Positions 30,242-38,936 of a stretch of 49,247 nucleotides of DNA are shown one piece after another (position 1 is the first letter of the stretch; every line of letters starts with the position of its first letter). The notes under the pieces were generated by a model, which saw only the letters and a list, made by a program, of their open reading frames with translations, was not told where the DNA came from and did no database searches. The position numbers and the translations under genes are program-made. Origin of the DNA: Gammaproteobacteria bacterium. GTDB taxonomy: Bacteria; Pseudomonadota; Gammaproteobacteria; Enterobacterales; Alteromonadaceae. The DNA is taken from positions 1-49,247 of the forward strand of contig JAHJZX010000064.1 in assembly GCA_018826295.1 (NCBI GenBank). The letters run 5' to 3'.

Positions 30242-30262
30242 TGTTTCTGCAGGAGTTAAAAA

Positions 30263-30676
30263 ATGACAAGCAAGATTATCCATGTCGCAGTAGGTGTAAT
30301 TCTGCGCGATCAGAAAATACTACTGGCGCTACGCAGCAGTAAGCAGCATCAGGGCGGTAAATGGGAATTTCCCGGCGGTAAAGTAGAAGCCGGCGAAAGC
30401 GTGCAACAGGCTTTAAGCCGGGAGTTGCACGAAGAAGTTGCCATCGATGTCACGCACAGCCAGGCGTTTATGCAAATAGAACACGCCTATCCGGAAAAAA
30501 CCGTGTTGCTGGATATCTATTTAGTAAACGGTTTTACTGGTGAGCCACACGGCCGTGAAGGCCAACCATTGCGCTGGGCCGCTATAGCCGAGCTTAGCAG
30601 TATCGATTTTCCCGATGCCAACCAGCCGATAGTTGAGCGCATTCAACAACATTTTTCCCAACAGCAGGGCAGTTGA
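30263..30676 (+). CDS. mutT: 8-oxo-dGTP diphosphatase MutT
   Basis: A 137-residue Nudix hydrolase that removes 8-oxo-dGTP from the nucleotide pool. The Nudix box spans about 39-61 (GGKVEAGES...RELHEEVAI) with all the metal-binding glutamates (Glu54, Glu57, Glu58); the usual glycine after EEV is alanine (Ala60). AGGAG precedes the ATG. It follows secA as in E. coli and converges on yacG. Confidence 0.95.
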   Translation: MTSKIIHVAVGVILRDQKILLALRSSKQHQGGKWEFPGGKVEAGESVQQALSRELHEEVAIDVTHSQAFMQIEHAYPEKTVLLDIYLVNGFTGEPHGREGQPLRWAAIAELSSIDFPDANQPIVERIQQHFSQQQGS

Positions 30677-30701
30677 CAGGGTAACACCCATGCAAACCAG
30701 A

Positions 30702-30929
30702 TCAGTGTTTAAAAAACTCATTATCCTGGGTTATAAATTCTTGTTCTAACTCTGCAAGATATTCTTCCGACAATGCGCTATCTATAGGTGCCTTGTCGGG
30801 GATGCGGTGATTTTCTGCCGCCCAGTCGCCTAAATCAATTAGTTTACAGCGCTCAGAGCAAAACGGCCGGCAAGCTGACTGTGCCGTCCACACTACGTCT
30901 TTGTCACAGGTTGGGCATTTAACTTTCAT
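30702..30929 (-). CDS. yacG: DNA gyrase inhibitor YacG (zinc finger)
   Basis: A 75-residue zinc protein that binds GyrB and inhibits gyrase. Four cysteines form the site: Cys5, Cys8 (CPTC), Cys24 and Cys28 (CSERC), followed by the family [16 protein letters not shown] segment and an acidic C-terminal tail. AAGGAG precedes the start. It follows zapD and coaE as in E. coli. Confidence 0.95.
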   Translation of the reverse strand: MKVKCPTCDKDVVWTAQSACRPFCSERCKLIDLGDWAAENHRIPDKAPIDSALSEEYLAELEQEFITQDNEFFKH

Positions 30930-31043
30930 AGATTAATTCTCCTTCTAAGCGGCCATTCTACCAGTCATCTGCAGCAGCACTAATGGTTTTCTACTGCTAA
31001 AGTTTCAACTGCGCTGGCGGCTTAAATTAGCGGTGGTTTGCAC

Positions 31044-31790
31044 TTAGCAGCAGGCTAACTCGAAGTTGATGGTTTTTTCGCTGCTACAACGGCCACTGTC
31101 ATCGGATAACAGCATAAAACGGATGGCATAGCGGTATTTGTTGCCGCTTACCGTGGGGTAAGCGCCCAGAGCAGGCTGGTATCTGATGCGCAGCAATTCG
31201 TGTTGTTCGGTGTTGCTTTGATAAAAGCCGTTATCTGCCGTTACAGTGTTAAACTGGCCTTTACCACGGCAAAACTGCAGTACCAGCTGCAAGGCTTGCT
31301 GCAGCAGATTAAATTCGGCATACCACACTGCAGCGGCTTGCTGGCGTACATCAGCTGGCAAATTGAACCAGTATTGCAATTGTGGCAAGTCAAAAAAGCA
31401 GGTGCCGCCGGGAACTGCAAAGCGTTGGCGTAATGGCGCCAGAAACTTATCATCTTTTAAACTGCTAACAAATTTACCGCAGCGCAGCAAATCACTTTGC
31501 AGCCTGACAGCCTGTTGCAACAACGCCTGCAGTTTGTCGTCGGCCACCGATGGATGGCTGGCCCATTTTACCAGGGCAGCCTCGCTGCGCTCACAGTCTT
31601 TAATCAGATCCGGGCGGATATCATTGCGATCCAACACCTCTATCAGATCGAACAGAGTATTAAAAAAGGCGTGTTGCTGCCATTCGTTGTTTAACGGCGT
31701 TAGCTGGTGCAATTGCTGTAGCAAGTACTCCAGGCGCAGGTAGGTGCGTAGTTTTTCGTTTAGCGGGTGTTCGTAAGTAAGCTGTGTCAT
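31044..31790 (-). CDS. zapD: Z-ring bundling protein ZapD
   Basis: A 248-residue cytoplasmic protein that cross-links FtsZ filaments by binding the FtsZ C-terminal peptide. Family features: an N-terminal YEHPLNEKLRTYLRLEYLL segment, an alpha-helical first half and a beta-rich C-terminal domain (about 140-245). No catalytic site. It lies between coaE and yacG as in E. coli; coaE ends 40 bp upstream. Confidence 0.93.
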   Translation of the reverse strand: MTQLTYEHPLNEKLRTYLRLEYLLQQLHQLTPLNNEWQQHAFFNTLFDLIEVLDRNDIRPDLIKDCERSEAALVKWASHPSVADDKLQALLQQAVRLQSDLLRCGKFVSSLKDDKFLAPLRQRFAVPGGTCFFDLPQLQYWFNLPADVRQQAAAVWYAEFNLLQQALQLVLQFCRGKGQFNTVTADNGFYQSNTEQHELLRIRYQPALGAYPTVSGNKYRYAIRFMLLSDDSGRCSSEKTINFELACC

Positions 31791-31830
31791 CAGTGTGTGC
31801 TAAATGTCCTGTTGTAGCAGCACACCGGGC

Positions 31831-32439
31831 TTATGGCGTTAAGCCTGCCTGCTGCAGGTAAAATGTGTGTAAACGCGCAACCTGAGTCTGCAAAGCCGCT
31901 ATGCTGGTATCGTTATTTACAATATCGTCGGCGGCCGCTAGCCGGTCTTGCCGCGATATTTGTGCCGCCATAATCGCTTTAATTTGCTGCTCGCTGGCAT
32001 TATCGCGCGCCATAGCACGCTGTAACTGCAACGGCTCGGGTAAGTCTATTACCAGTACCCGGTTTACATAAGTATTAAGGCCGTTTTCCAGCAACAAGGG
32101 CGCAACCAGTAAAGCGTAGGGCGACGTTAGCTGTGCCAGCTGTTGTAACAGCGCCTGGCGTATTGCCGGGTGTAATAGTTGCTCCAGCCAGGCCTTGTCT
32201 GCATTGTGGCTAAATACGCGCTGGCGCAATGCAGCACGATCCAGTTCGCCATTTTCCAACAAAATGTCACTGCCAAAGTGCTGCTGTATCGCTTGCAAGC
32301 AGGGTGTGCCGGGCATTACCACCTGGCGGGCAGCAATGTCAGCGTCTACCGCCTGTATACCCAAATCAGCAAAACATTGCATCAGCGTGGTTTTACCACA
32401 ACCGATGCCGCCAGTTACGCCAACAATATAGTTAGTCAA
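31831..32439 (-). CDS. coaE: Dephospho-CoA kinase, TTG start
   Basis: A 202-residue kinase for the last step of CoA synthesis. P-loop GGIGCGKT at 10-17, then FADLGIQAVDADIAARQVV, the substrate-lid region, and VLVIDLPEPLQLQRAMARD. Alignment with the E. coli N-terminus (YIVALTGGIG) places the start at the TTG at 32439. No Shine-Dalgarno sequence is visible, and a 13-bp tandem repeat covers the start codon and first codons. The gene lies 25 bp after pilD, so it may depend on translation from upstream. Confidence 0.93.
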   Translation of the reverse strand: MTNYIVGVTGGIGCGKTTLMQCFADLGIQAVDADIAARQVVMPGTPCLQAIQQHFGSDILLENGELDRAALRQRVFSHNADKAWLEQLLHPAIRQALLQQLAQLTSPYALLVAPLLLENGLNTYVNRVLVIDLPEPLQLQRAMARDNASEQQIKAIMAAQISRQDRLAAADDIVNNDTSIAALQTQVARLHTFYLQQAGLTP

Positions 32440-32461
32440 AATAGTTAGTCAAAATAGTTAG
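32428..32461. repeat. 13-bp tandem repeat over the coaE start
   Basis: The unit ATAGTTAGTCAAA occurs twice (32428-32440, 32441-32453), followed by a partial third copy (ATAGTTAG, 32454-32461). The unit carries, on the minus strand, a TTG start and the first codons of coaE, so the start region is duplicated out of frame. Confidence 0.9.
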
Positions 32462-32464
32462 ACA

Positions 32465-33343
32465 CTACAAGCCAAGATAACGCAGATAGGCAGTAGTGAG
32501 CTGCTCACCCCATAACAGCGCTATCCAGCCTGCCGCAGCGATATAGGGGCCAAACGGAATAGGCGTAGCTTTATCTTTGCCCTGTACCGTTAACAAAACT
32601 ATCCCCACTACCGCACCGACACAGGAAGACAACAGGATAATTAACGGCAGCTGTTGCCATCCGAGTAAGGCACCAAACACGGCCAAAAGTTTAAAGTCGC
32701 CATAGCCCATGCCTTCTTTGCCGGTAAGCAGTTTAAACAACCAATATACGCTCCACAGGCTAAGATAACCGGCAGCGGCGCCAATAATGGCCTCCGCCGG
32801 GTTAACCATGGCTGAATCGCTCAAGCTAAACAGTAATGCCAGCCATAACAGCGGCAAGGTTAGCTGATCGGGCAGCAGCATTTTGTCGATATCAATAAAA
32901 CTAAGTGCGATCAGCAGCCAGGTTGTAACAATAACTACCGCAGCCGCAGCGCCAAAACCCAGTTGCCAAGCCACAGTGGCCGATAACAGGCCTGTTAACA
33001 GCTCTACCAGCGGGTAACGCGCACTTATCGGTGCCGCACACTGCCGGCACTTGCCTTTAAGTAACAACCAGCTTAGTAGCGGGATATTGTCACGCGCCTG
33101 TATCGGTGTATTGCAAGCCGGGCAGGCCGAGCGCGGCACCGCCAGGTTAAAGTGGGTAGGGGCGGTAGCGGCAGCATCCGGCGTAAAATAAGCCTGGTAT
33201 TCCTGTTGCCACTCGTTTTCCATCATTTTCGGCAGCCGGTAAATTACGACATTTAAAAAACTGCCTACCACTAAACTAAGCAGCAGCACGGCGCCGGCAA
33301 ACAACTCTGGATACTGCTGCAATAAATTGATTAAATCTGTCAT
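32465..33343 (-). CDS. pilD: Prepilin peptidase / N-methyltransferase PilD
   Basis: A 292-residue polytopic membrane protease that cleaves and N-methylates type IV prepilins. It has the cytoplasmic zinc loop with Cys74, Cys77 (CPAC), Cys99 and Cys102 (CRQC), the catalytic aspartates at Asp151/Asp153 (FIDIDKMLLPD) and Asp216 (GYGDFK), and about seven helices. The ATG at 33343 is preferred to an in-frame TTG at 33355 that lies within pilC. Four bases separate it from the pilC stop: a pilBCD operon. Confidence 0.96.
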   Translation of the reverse strand: MTDLINLLQQYPELFAGAVLLLSLVVGSFLNVVIYRLPKMMENEWQQEYQAYFTPDAAATAPTHFNLAVPRSACPACNTPIQARDNIPLLSWLLLKGKCRQCAAPISARYPLVELLTGLLSATVAWQLGFGAAAAVVIVTTWLLIALSFIDIDKMLLPDQLTLPLLWLALLFSLSDSAMVNPAEAIIGAAAGYLSLWSVYWLFKLLTGKEGMGYGDFKLLAVFGALLGWQQLPLIILLSSCVGAVVGIVLLTVQGKDKATPIPFGPYIAAAGWIALLWGEQLTTAYLRYLGL

Positions 33344-33347
33344 CAAA

Positions 33348-34580
33348 TTAACCAACTATCTGACCAAGTTGGAAAATAGGCAGGTACATGGCAATAATCA
33401 AGCCGCCTATTACCACCCCCAGCACGGCCATTATCAACGGCTCCAGCAGGGCGGTTAAGCCATCTACCGCATCATCTACTTCCTGCTCGTAAATATTTGC
33501 TACCTTAGACAGCATTGAATCTAGCGCACCGGATTCTTCACCGATAGATACCATTTGCACTACCATCTCGGGAAACTGGTCGGTTTGCTTCATGGCCAGG
33601 TACATCTGATTACCGGACGACACTTCTTCGCGGATAAACAAAATAGCGTTTTTATACACTTCATTGCCGGCAGCACCAGCGGCCGACTCTAATGCTTCTA
33701 TCAGCGGCACACCGGCGGCAAAGGTGGTAGATAGGGTGCGGGCATAACGCGCTACAGCGGCTTTATTCAAAATATTGCCAATTACCGGAAGGCGGATTAG
33801 GCGGCCATCGGCCCAGGTGCGAAAGGCAAGATTGTTACCATAAGTTTTTCTAACCACAAAAAATAACACGACTATCGCAGCCAGTACTACCCACCAATAC
33901 TGTTGCATCAGTTCAGAAATGCTCAGCACAAATAAAGTAAAGGCCGGCAGTTCGGCACCAAAGCCAGCGAAAATACCTGCAAATTGGGGTACTACAAAAA
34001 TCAGCAAGATAGATGTAACAATGGCGGCAACCACTAGCACGGCCACCGGGTAAAACATGGCTTTTTTTATCTTTGATTTTAATGCCTCGGCTTTTTCTTT
34101 ATAAATAGCCAGCCGGTCGAAAATGGCATCCAAGCTACCTGAGGCTTCGCCTGACTTCACCAAATCGCAGTATAGCTCATCAAAGTACTTCGGGTGTTCG
34201 CGCAGTGTATCTGACAATGGTAAACCCGCCTGTATCTTTACCGATATTTTTTGCATTAAGGTGCGCAGGCTTTTATTTTCGGCGCCATTGGCTATTAAGT
34301 CGATAGACTGCACCAGCGGCACGCCGGCACCCAGCATAGTAGCAATCTGGCGGGTAAAAATCGCAATATCCAGCGGCGAAATCTTTTTATCACCGCCAAA
34401 CAGTGATTTCGGTTTACGTTTAACGCCAGACGGCGTAATGCCCTGCTGGCGCAATAAGGCCTTGACCTCGGCAATGCTGGTGCCTTTTATTTCGCCATCT
34501 ACCTTACTGCCGCGGCGGTTAACTCCCTTGTATACGTAGGCTTCCAGCTCTTTTATTTTAAATTGTTGGGTTTGAGCCAT
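33348..34580 (-). CDS. pilC: Type IV pilus inner-membrane platform protein PilC
   Basis: A 410-residue GspF-family platform protein. It has an N-terminal basic segment, two repeated GspF domains (about 70-195 and 275-400; each begins with the pattern FTRQIATMLGAGVPLVQS or YARTLSTTFAAGVPLIEA) and three membrane helices (about 170-195, 220-245, 375-400). It works with PilB to extend the pilus. 114 bp separate it from pilB. Confidence 0.96.
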   Translation of the reverse strand: MAQTQQFKIKELEAYVYKGVNRRGSKVDGEIKGTSIAEVKALLRQQGITPSGVKRKPKSLFGGDKKISPLDIAIFTRQIATMLGAGVPLVQSIDLIANGAENKSLRTLMQKISVKIQAGLPLSDTLREHPKYFDELYCDLVKSGEASGSLDAIFDRLAIYKEKAEALKSKIKKAMFYPVAVLVVAAIVTSILLIFVVPQFAGIFAGFGAELPAFTLFVLSISELMQQYWWVVLAAIVVLFFVVRKTYGNNLAFRTWADGRLIRLPVIGNILNKAAVARYARTLSTTFAAGVPLIEALESAAGAAGNEVYKNAILFIREEVSSGNQMYLAMKQTDQFPEMVVQMVSIGEESGALDSMLSKVANIYEQEVDDAVDGLTALLEPLIMAVLGVVIGGLIIAMYLPIFQLGQIVG

Positions 34581-34651
34581 TTGTTTTGTCCTGTTGCTGC
34601 GCTAATGCGCAATATTCAAAATGTTATATTAGCTAACCAATTAAAATTAAA

Positions 34652-34685
34652 CATTCACCACTTAGCATTCAACACTCAACACTAA
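34652..34685. repeat. Degenerate 14-bp direct repeats between pilB and pilC
   Basis: CATTCACCACTTA (34652-34664) and CATTCAACACTCA (34666-34678) followed by a partial ACACTAA unit. The 114-bp pilB-pilC gap holds nothing else recognisable. Confidence 0.55.
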
Positions 34686-34694
34686 GCAAAGCGT

Positions 34695-36392
34695 TTAGCC
34701 TTTGGTTACCCGGTTAATTTCGGCCAGGCTGGTTAAGCCGGCTGCAGCTTTTACCAGGCCTGATTGGCGCAGGTTATTCACGCCTTCTTTTTGCGCCTGG
34801 GTGGCAATATCCAGCGAGTTACCGCCTTGCATAATAATATCTGCCATAGCTCCGCTTACCGGCATAACTTCGTAAATACCGACCCGGCCCTTGTAACCGT
34901 TGGTGCAATGCTCGCAGCCAATGGGTTTAAATATTTTTACTGTCGAAAGCTGCGCGTCGGTAAAACCCTGCCTTAACAGCTCGGCTTCGGGTAGTATTTC
35001 TGGCTGTTTACAGTGACTGCATAAACGCCGCGCCAGGCGCTGGGCAATAATTAACGACACTGAACTTGCGACGTTATAAGCCGGTACGCCCATATTTAAC
35101 AAACGGGTTAAGGTTTCCGGTGCCGAGTTAGTGTGCAGGGTAGACAGTACTAAGTGACCGGTTTGTGCCGCTTTAATCGCAATTTCGGCGGTTTCCAGGT
35201 CACGTATTTCACCCACCATAACTACGTCCGGGTCCTGGCGTAAAAAAGCTTTTAGTGCTGAGGCAAAGGTTAAGCCGGCGCGTGGGTTTACCTGCACCTG
35301 GTTAATACCGGCCAGGTTTATCTCCACCGGATCTTCAGCGGTGGAGATATTGGTTTCTTCGGTATTTAAAATTGCCAAACCGGTGTATAACGACACTGTT
35401 TTACCCGAACCGGTCGGGCCGGTTACCAGTATCATGCCCTGCGGCTGGGCTAATGCGGCTAAATACAATTGTTTCTGGTTATCCTCGTAACCCAGCACAT
35501 CTATACCCAGCATGGCACTGTCTGAGTCGAGAATACGCATTACTATCTTTTCGCCCCACAAGGTAGGGAGGGTGCTTACGCGAAAGTCGATTGATTTTTT
35601 GGCCGATAGTTTTAGCTTTATCCGGCCATCCTGCGGCACACGTTTTTCCGCGATATCCAGGCGCGACATAACTTTTAGCCGTGCTGACAAGCGGGTAGAT
35701 AACGCCACTGGCGGGCTTGCGACCTCATGTAAAATGCCGTCGATACGAAAGCGGATGCGGTAGTTTTTTTCATAGGGTTCAAAGTGCAAGTCTGACGCGC
35801 CTTTGCGTATGGCATCCAGCAGCATTTTATTAATAAAGGCAATAATCGGCTGGTCTTCTTTATCTACCTGTACACCAGCGCCGTCGTCTTCTTCTTCCTG
35901 CACTATACCAAGCGAGCCCAGATCCCAGTCACCGTCGGTAAAATCACCACCTAAGCTACTGTCAAACAGCTTGTCCAGCAGCTTATGCAGCTTGTCGTAT
36001 TCAACTACAACCACTTCGGCGTTTAAGCCGGTGTTAAACTCAAAATCTTCAATGGTCTGAATATTGGTCGGGTCTACCACCGCCAGGTACATACTGCGGC
36101 CGCGTTTACCCAGCGGCAACATATCGGTTTTGCGGATCAGCTTTTCATTGCGTAAGTCTTCTGGCACATAGCTAATATCATACTGCTCTATATCCAGACA
36201 AATGGCCTGGCTAATACCGGCAGCAGCCTGGGCCAGTTTTTCTGAGGTTATCAGTTTTTCGTTTATTAACAGCTCAGGCAGAGTTTTAAACTGGCCGCCT
36301 TTGTCAGTAACAATTTTAGTCGCCTGTTCGCCATTAAGCAGGCCCAGCTGCACTAAGCGTTTAAACAGGGTAGAAGTGGTGGTAACGGCCAT
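34695..36392 (-). CDS. pilB: Type IV pilus extension ATPase PilB
   Basis: A 565-residue hexameric ATPase powering pilus assembly. N-terminal MshEN-type domains occupy about 1-150. Walker A GPTGSGKT is at 325-332, the Asp box at about 345-360 (STAEDPVE), Walker B at 389-399 ([10 protein letters not shown]), the His box at 412-421 ([10 protein letters not shown]) and a zinc site at Cys458, Cys461, Cys493 and Cys496. First gene of pilB-pilC-pilD(-coaE); a candidate promoter overlapped by a palindrome lies just upstream. Confidence 0.97.
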   Translation of the reverse strand: MAVTTTSTLFKRLVQLGLLNGEQATKIVTDKGGQFKTLPELLINEKLITSEKLAQAAAGISQAICLDIEQYDISYVPEDLRNEKLIRKTDMLPLGKRGRSMYLAVVDPTNIQTIEDFEFNTGLNAEVVVVEYDKLHKLLDKLFDSSLGGDFTDGDWDLGSLGIVQEEEDDGAGVQVDKEDQPIIAFINKMLLDAIRKGASDLHFEPYEKNYRIRFRIDGILHEVASPPVALSTRLSARLKVMSRLDIAEKRVPQDGRIKLKLSAKKSIDFRVSTLPTLWGEKIVMRILDSDSAMLGIDVLGYEDNQKQLYLAALAQPQGMILVTGPTGSGKTVSLYTGLAILNTEETNISTAEDPVEINLAGINQVQVNPRAGLTFASALKAFLRQDPDVVMVGEIRDLETAEIAIKAAQTGHLVLSTLHTNSAPETLTRLLNMGVPAYNVASSVSLIIAQRLARRLCSHCKQPEILPEAELLRQGFTDAQLSTVKIFKPIGCEHCTNGYKGRVGIYEVMPVSGAMADIIMQGGNSLDIATQAQKEGVNNLRQSGLVKAAAGLTSLAEINRVTKG

Positions 36393-36428
36393 TAAGCGAA
36401 AACATCCTGATTTTGCTAATAAGACTTT

Positions 36429-36448
36429 GCATAATCTGTTGATTATGC
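36429..36448. promoter_or_regulatory. Perfect 8-4-8 palindrome over the pilB promoter
   Basis: GCATAATC and GATTATGC flank TGTT. The site contains the candidate pilB -10 element and ends 37 bp before the pilB start, so a bound repressor would block RNA polymerase. The binding protein is unknown. Confidence 0.6.
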
Positions 36449-36469
36449 CACTAAATACGGGTTATTCAA
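36442..36469 (-). promoter_or_regulatory. Candidate sigma-70 promoter for pilB
   Basis: On the minus strand TTGAAT (36469-36464) and CATAAT (36447-36442) are 16 bp apart, about 50 bp upstream of the pilB ATG. Confidence 0.5.
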
Positions 36470-36495
36470 GTTAACAATGGCATGCTGCTCTAGAG

Positions 36496-36521
36496 GTTGT
36501 AATAGTTTAGACTATTGCAAC
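36496..36521. repeat. Inverted repeat, 11-bp arms, after the serine hydrolase gene
   Basis: GTTGTAATAGT and ACTATTGCAAC pair over 11 positions with one G-T pair and a TTAG loop, about 30 bp past the hydrolase stop. No T tract follows on the minus strand. It could be a weak terminator, an RNA-stability hairpin or a second operator for pilB. Confidence 0.6.
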
Positions 36522-36551
36522 TAAATGATTGTTAAACGTCAAATCATATTG

Positions 36552-37685
36552 CTAGTTGTTCAGATAGCGATAAATTTGCATTCCAATAGCATCATTAAAC
36601 TTAAGCCATTGATATTTCCTGTAATTTAATAACAACACTACTGTATCAGCTTGTTTCGTTGCAGCGACAAAAGCGCTAAGCCCAGGTAAACTTCCGTCCC
36701 GCCAATACATAACATGCTGTTGTGGTTGTTGGTATTTGTAAAATACCATACCGTGACAATTACGCCAGACAGTTAAATCACATTCCGAATAAATACCAGC
36801 ATCCAGCAACAGCTCAGTACTGTTCTCAGCGCTAAGTTGCTGTTGCATCAATTTAGAGAGTTCTGCTGCAGTACCTGCCCAGCCACCTGAAGCCAGCATT
36901 GCCGGGTAGTTAAATCGTAATTGCTGCTGTTCTGTATCCGGTGAATCAAAAAAATAACTCACTTCATCGGTAAGGCCCGCTGAGCTAACAATTGGCTGGA
37001 TTGAGCTATATTGACTGAGATCCAGTGTGTCAGTTATCAACTTCGTTAACGGTTTCCCCGTTGTTTGCACTAAGGCCTGGCCTAACAAACAGTAACCTAA
37101 ATTTGAATACGAATATTTTTCCTCGGGCGTAAAGTCGAGTTTTAGCAGACTTAACGTTGTTAAATGCGCCGGACACCATGGCTGATCTTTAAGCATAGGA
37201 TCGCCGGAAATGCTACGATCAAAGCCTGCCCGATGGCGCAATAACTGCGATAGTGTAATGTCCGTAATTCTGGCGTCGGATGGCTGTGTTTTCAAACCCA
37301 GGGAGGGTAGTAAATGCCAGTTAAGTGCTATAGTGTGTTGCTGCGCTAATTTTATTGCTGTAATAGATGTTAGTATTTTAGCCAGGCTGGCATAGCGGAA
37401 AATATTCTGTTCTGATACAGTGGATAACACGCCTCCACTTCCTCCCCAGCCAAACGCACAATCTACGGTGTAGCCGTCGGGTTTGACAAAGCTGATTTGC
37501 CCACCCGGTATGCCTAGTTGCTGAATGTGAGTAATAAGAGCTTTCATTTTGTCGTCTGGTTCAGATGAACAGTGACTGGTAAACGGCATAGCCAATGCAA
37601 GCCTGTAATCAATTATAGCGCTATGCTGAATATATAGTCCTGCAGTAAGAACAAGCAGCAATGAGGCAAGTACAACAAGGCGCAT
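36552..37685 (-). CDS. Membrane-anchored serine hydrolase (beta-lactamase/PBP-like)
   Basis: A 377-residue serine beta-lactamase-like hydrolase of the class C/DD-peptidase fold. An N-terminal hydrophobic segment (about 2-19) acts as anchor or signal. Active-site motifs are S100-L-A-K103 (FRYASLAKIL) and Tyr193-Ser-Asn195 (KYSYSNLGY), with GLLGQAL-like family context after it; a late WRDGSLPG segment may supply the third motif. Enzymes of this fold act on D-amino acid peptides, esters or beta-lactams; the substrate here is not readable. The ATG at 37685 overlaps the stop of the upstream methyltransferase gene (TAATG), so the two are translationally coupled. More AT-rich than neighbours. Lies between pilB and pilA. 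Confidence 0.8.
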   Translation of the reverse strand: MRLVVLASLLLVLTAGLYIQHSAIIDYRLALAMPFTSHCSSEPDDKMKALITHIQQLGIPGGQISFVKPDGYTVDCAFGWGGSGGVLSTVSEQNIFRYASLAKILTSITAIKLAQQHTIALNWHLLPSLGLKTQPSDARITDITLSQLLRHRAGFDRSISGDPMLKDQPWCPAHLTTLSLLKLDFTPEEKYSYSNLGYCLLGQALVQTTGKPLTKLITDTLDLSQYSSIQPIVSSAGLTDEVSYFFDSPDTEQQQLRFNYPAMLASGGWAGTAAELSKLMQQQLSAENSTELLLDAGIYSECDLTVWRNCHGMVFYKYQQPQQHVMYWRDGSLPGLSAFVAATKQADTVVLLLNYRKYQWLKFNDAIGMQIYRYLNN

Positions 37686-38875
37686 TAGCCGGTTAACCGT
37701 GTCTTGAAAAGCGCTTTTTTCATTCTGCCCAAAATACCATTCTCGGCAATGCAAGCGGCATAGTCCTGATATTCTTTAAATGCCATTAAGTGTCGTTCTT
37801 CAGTTTTTGCTCTTAAATAATAAATTGTGCTGACAAATACCATACCAGCCAGATTTCTAACTAGTTCGTAACTGTTGGACACCCCAAAAAACGGCACCGT
37901 ATGCATCCACCAATATATATTTTTGGCGATGTAAGCCGGGTGCTTTGTGTGGGCATAGGGCCCAGTGTTTACCAAACCACGCCAGGTAAGATTAGAAAAC
38001 CGCCAGCCAAAATTGGCACTGGAAATCCAGTAAGTCATCCAGGTAGCCGTGATCATAAAGGCCCAAAACCAATATAGGGGCTGATCTGCACTTAACCAGT
38101 CATACCACAGCAGGTTGTCGGTTTGTTGCTTTACCCAGTGATAAATTACCAATAGTGGCGGGTAGCAAATAAGGCATACCAACCAGCCGCTTAAGTAAGG
38201 GTCGGTACTTTTTACATCGCTATTAAGTAATTTACTGGCAAACACATAGCCGATAGTGGCGATAATTAGATCAAATGCCAATCCAAAAGTGAATATGCCG
38301 GCAATAATAACCAGTGGTTTCGCTGACCAGTTAAACTGCAACAAAAATTCAGTGGTATCGAAAAGCGCGCCTGCCATAATAGGAATAAACAGCAGCTTAA
38401 CCAGACTTTTTAAAAGCAGTGCTTTGTGTTCGTGCCAGGCAAATTTACGTTGGCGCAGCAAACAATAGCCTAGCTTGGCGTATTCATCATCAGGCTCGGC
38501 CAGGCGCGAACTACTAAAACGCAGATACCAGGGTAGCAAAAGCAGCAAAGCCGGATATAGCAGAGTAAATTCAACGGTAAAGATGCCAAAGGGGCTAAAG
38601 CCTAATCCGGCCATTAAGTGGCTATATAATAATAACAGGGTGAGAAATAGCGTAACGACGGCCAGTTTAGCTTTCAGTATGTTGGTGTCAGGTGCACTTA
38701 CTATTGGTGTTATTGCCAGCTGGCGTTTAATTAATAAAACAAGCGGAGGAGCAATGGATAAAATAATCAGAAGTTTACTGGCAAGGAACACGCCAAGATA
38801 AGCTTGAGCGTTTGTTGCAAGTAGCAGTAGCAAGCTAACAGTAAAACATATAAATAATGGCCAGGCAGTGTACAT
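37685..38875 (-). CDS. Polytopic membrane protein with PEMT/ICMT-like methyltransferase domain
   Basis: A 396-residue membrane protein with roughly nine to ten hydrophobic segments. The C-terminal part (about 285-385) carries the isoprenylcysteine/phospholipid methyltransferase pattern: GPYAHTKHPAYIAKNIYWW (the G-x-Y...HPxY SAM/His motif) and, later, EERHLMAFKEYQDYAA (the EExxL...F...Y element). The N-terminal half matches no family I recognise. The target could be a lipid, a peptide carboxylate or another small group. The ATG at 38875 is chosen because longer in-frame starts would run through the pilA terminator. Translationally coupled to the downstream hydrolase. AT-richer than the pil genes. 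Confidence 0.72.
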   Translation of the reverse strand: MYTAWPLFICFTVSLLLLLATNAQAYLGVFLASKLLIILSIAPPLVLLIKRQLAITPIVSAPDTNILKAKLAVVTLFLTLLLLYSHLMAGLGFSPFGIFTVEFTLLYPALLLLLPWYLRFSSSRLAEPDDEYAKLGYCLLRQRKFAWHEHKALLLKSLVKLLFIPIMAGALFDTTEFLLQFNWSAKPLVIIAGIFTFGLAFDLIIATIGYVFASKLLNSDVKSTDPYLSGWLVCLICYPPLLVIYHWVKQQTDNLLWYDWLSADQPLYWFWAFMITATWMTYWISSANFGWRFSNLTWRGLVNTGPYAHTKHPAYIAKNIYWWMHTVPFFGVSNSYELVRNLAGMVFVSTIYYLRAKTEERHLMAFKEYQDYAACIAENGILGRMKKALFKTRLTG

Positions 38876-38896
38876 AAGCTTTTTAATCCGAAAAAT

Positions 38897-38920
38897 AAAG
38901 GCGCCGTAAGGCGCCTTTTT
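38897..38920. terminator. Terminator after pilA
   Basis: AAAGGCGCC and GGCGCCTTT form a 9-bp stem with a GTAA loop. On the minus strand T-rich sequence (TTTATTTTT) follows, ending pilA transcription 17 bp past its stop; the plus strand also has a T run. The methyltransferase gene begins only 22 bp beyond, so it needs read-through or its own promoter. Confidence 0.88.
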
Positions 38921-38936
38921 GCATAGAAGGACGTCA

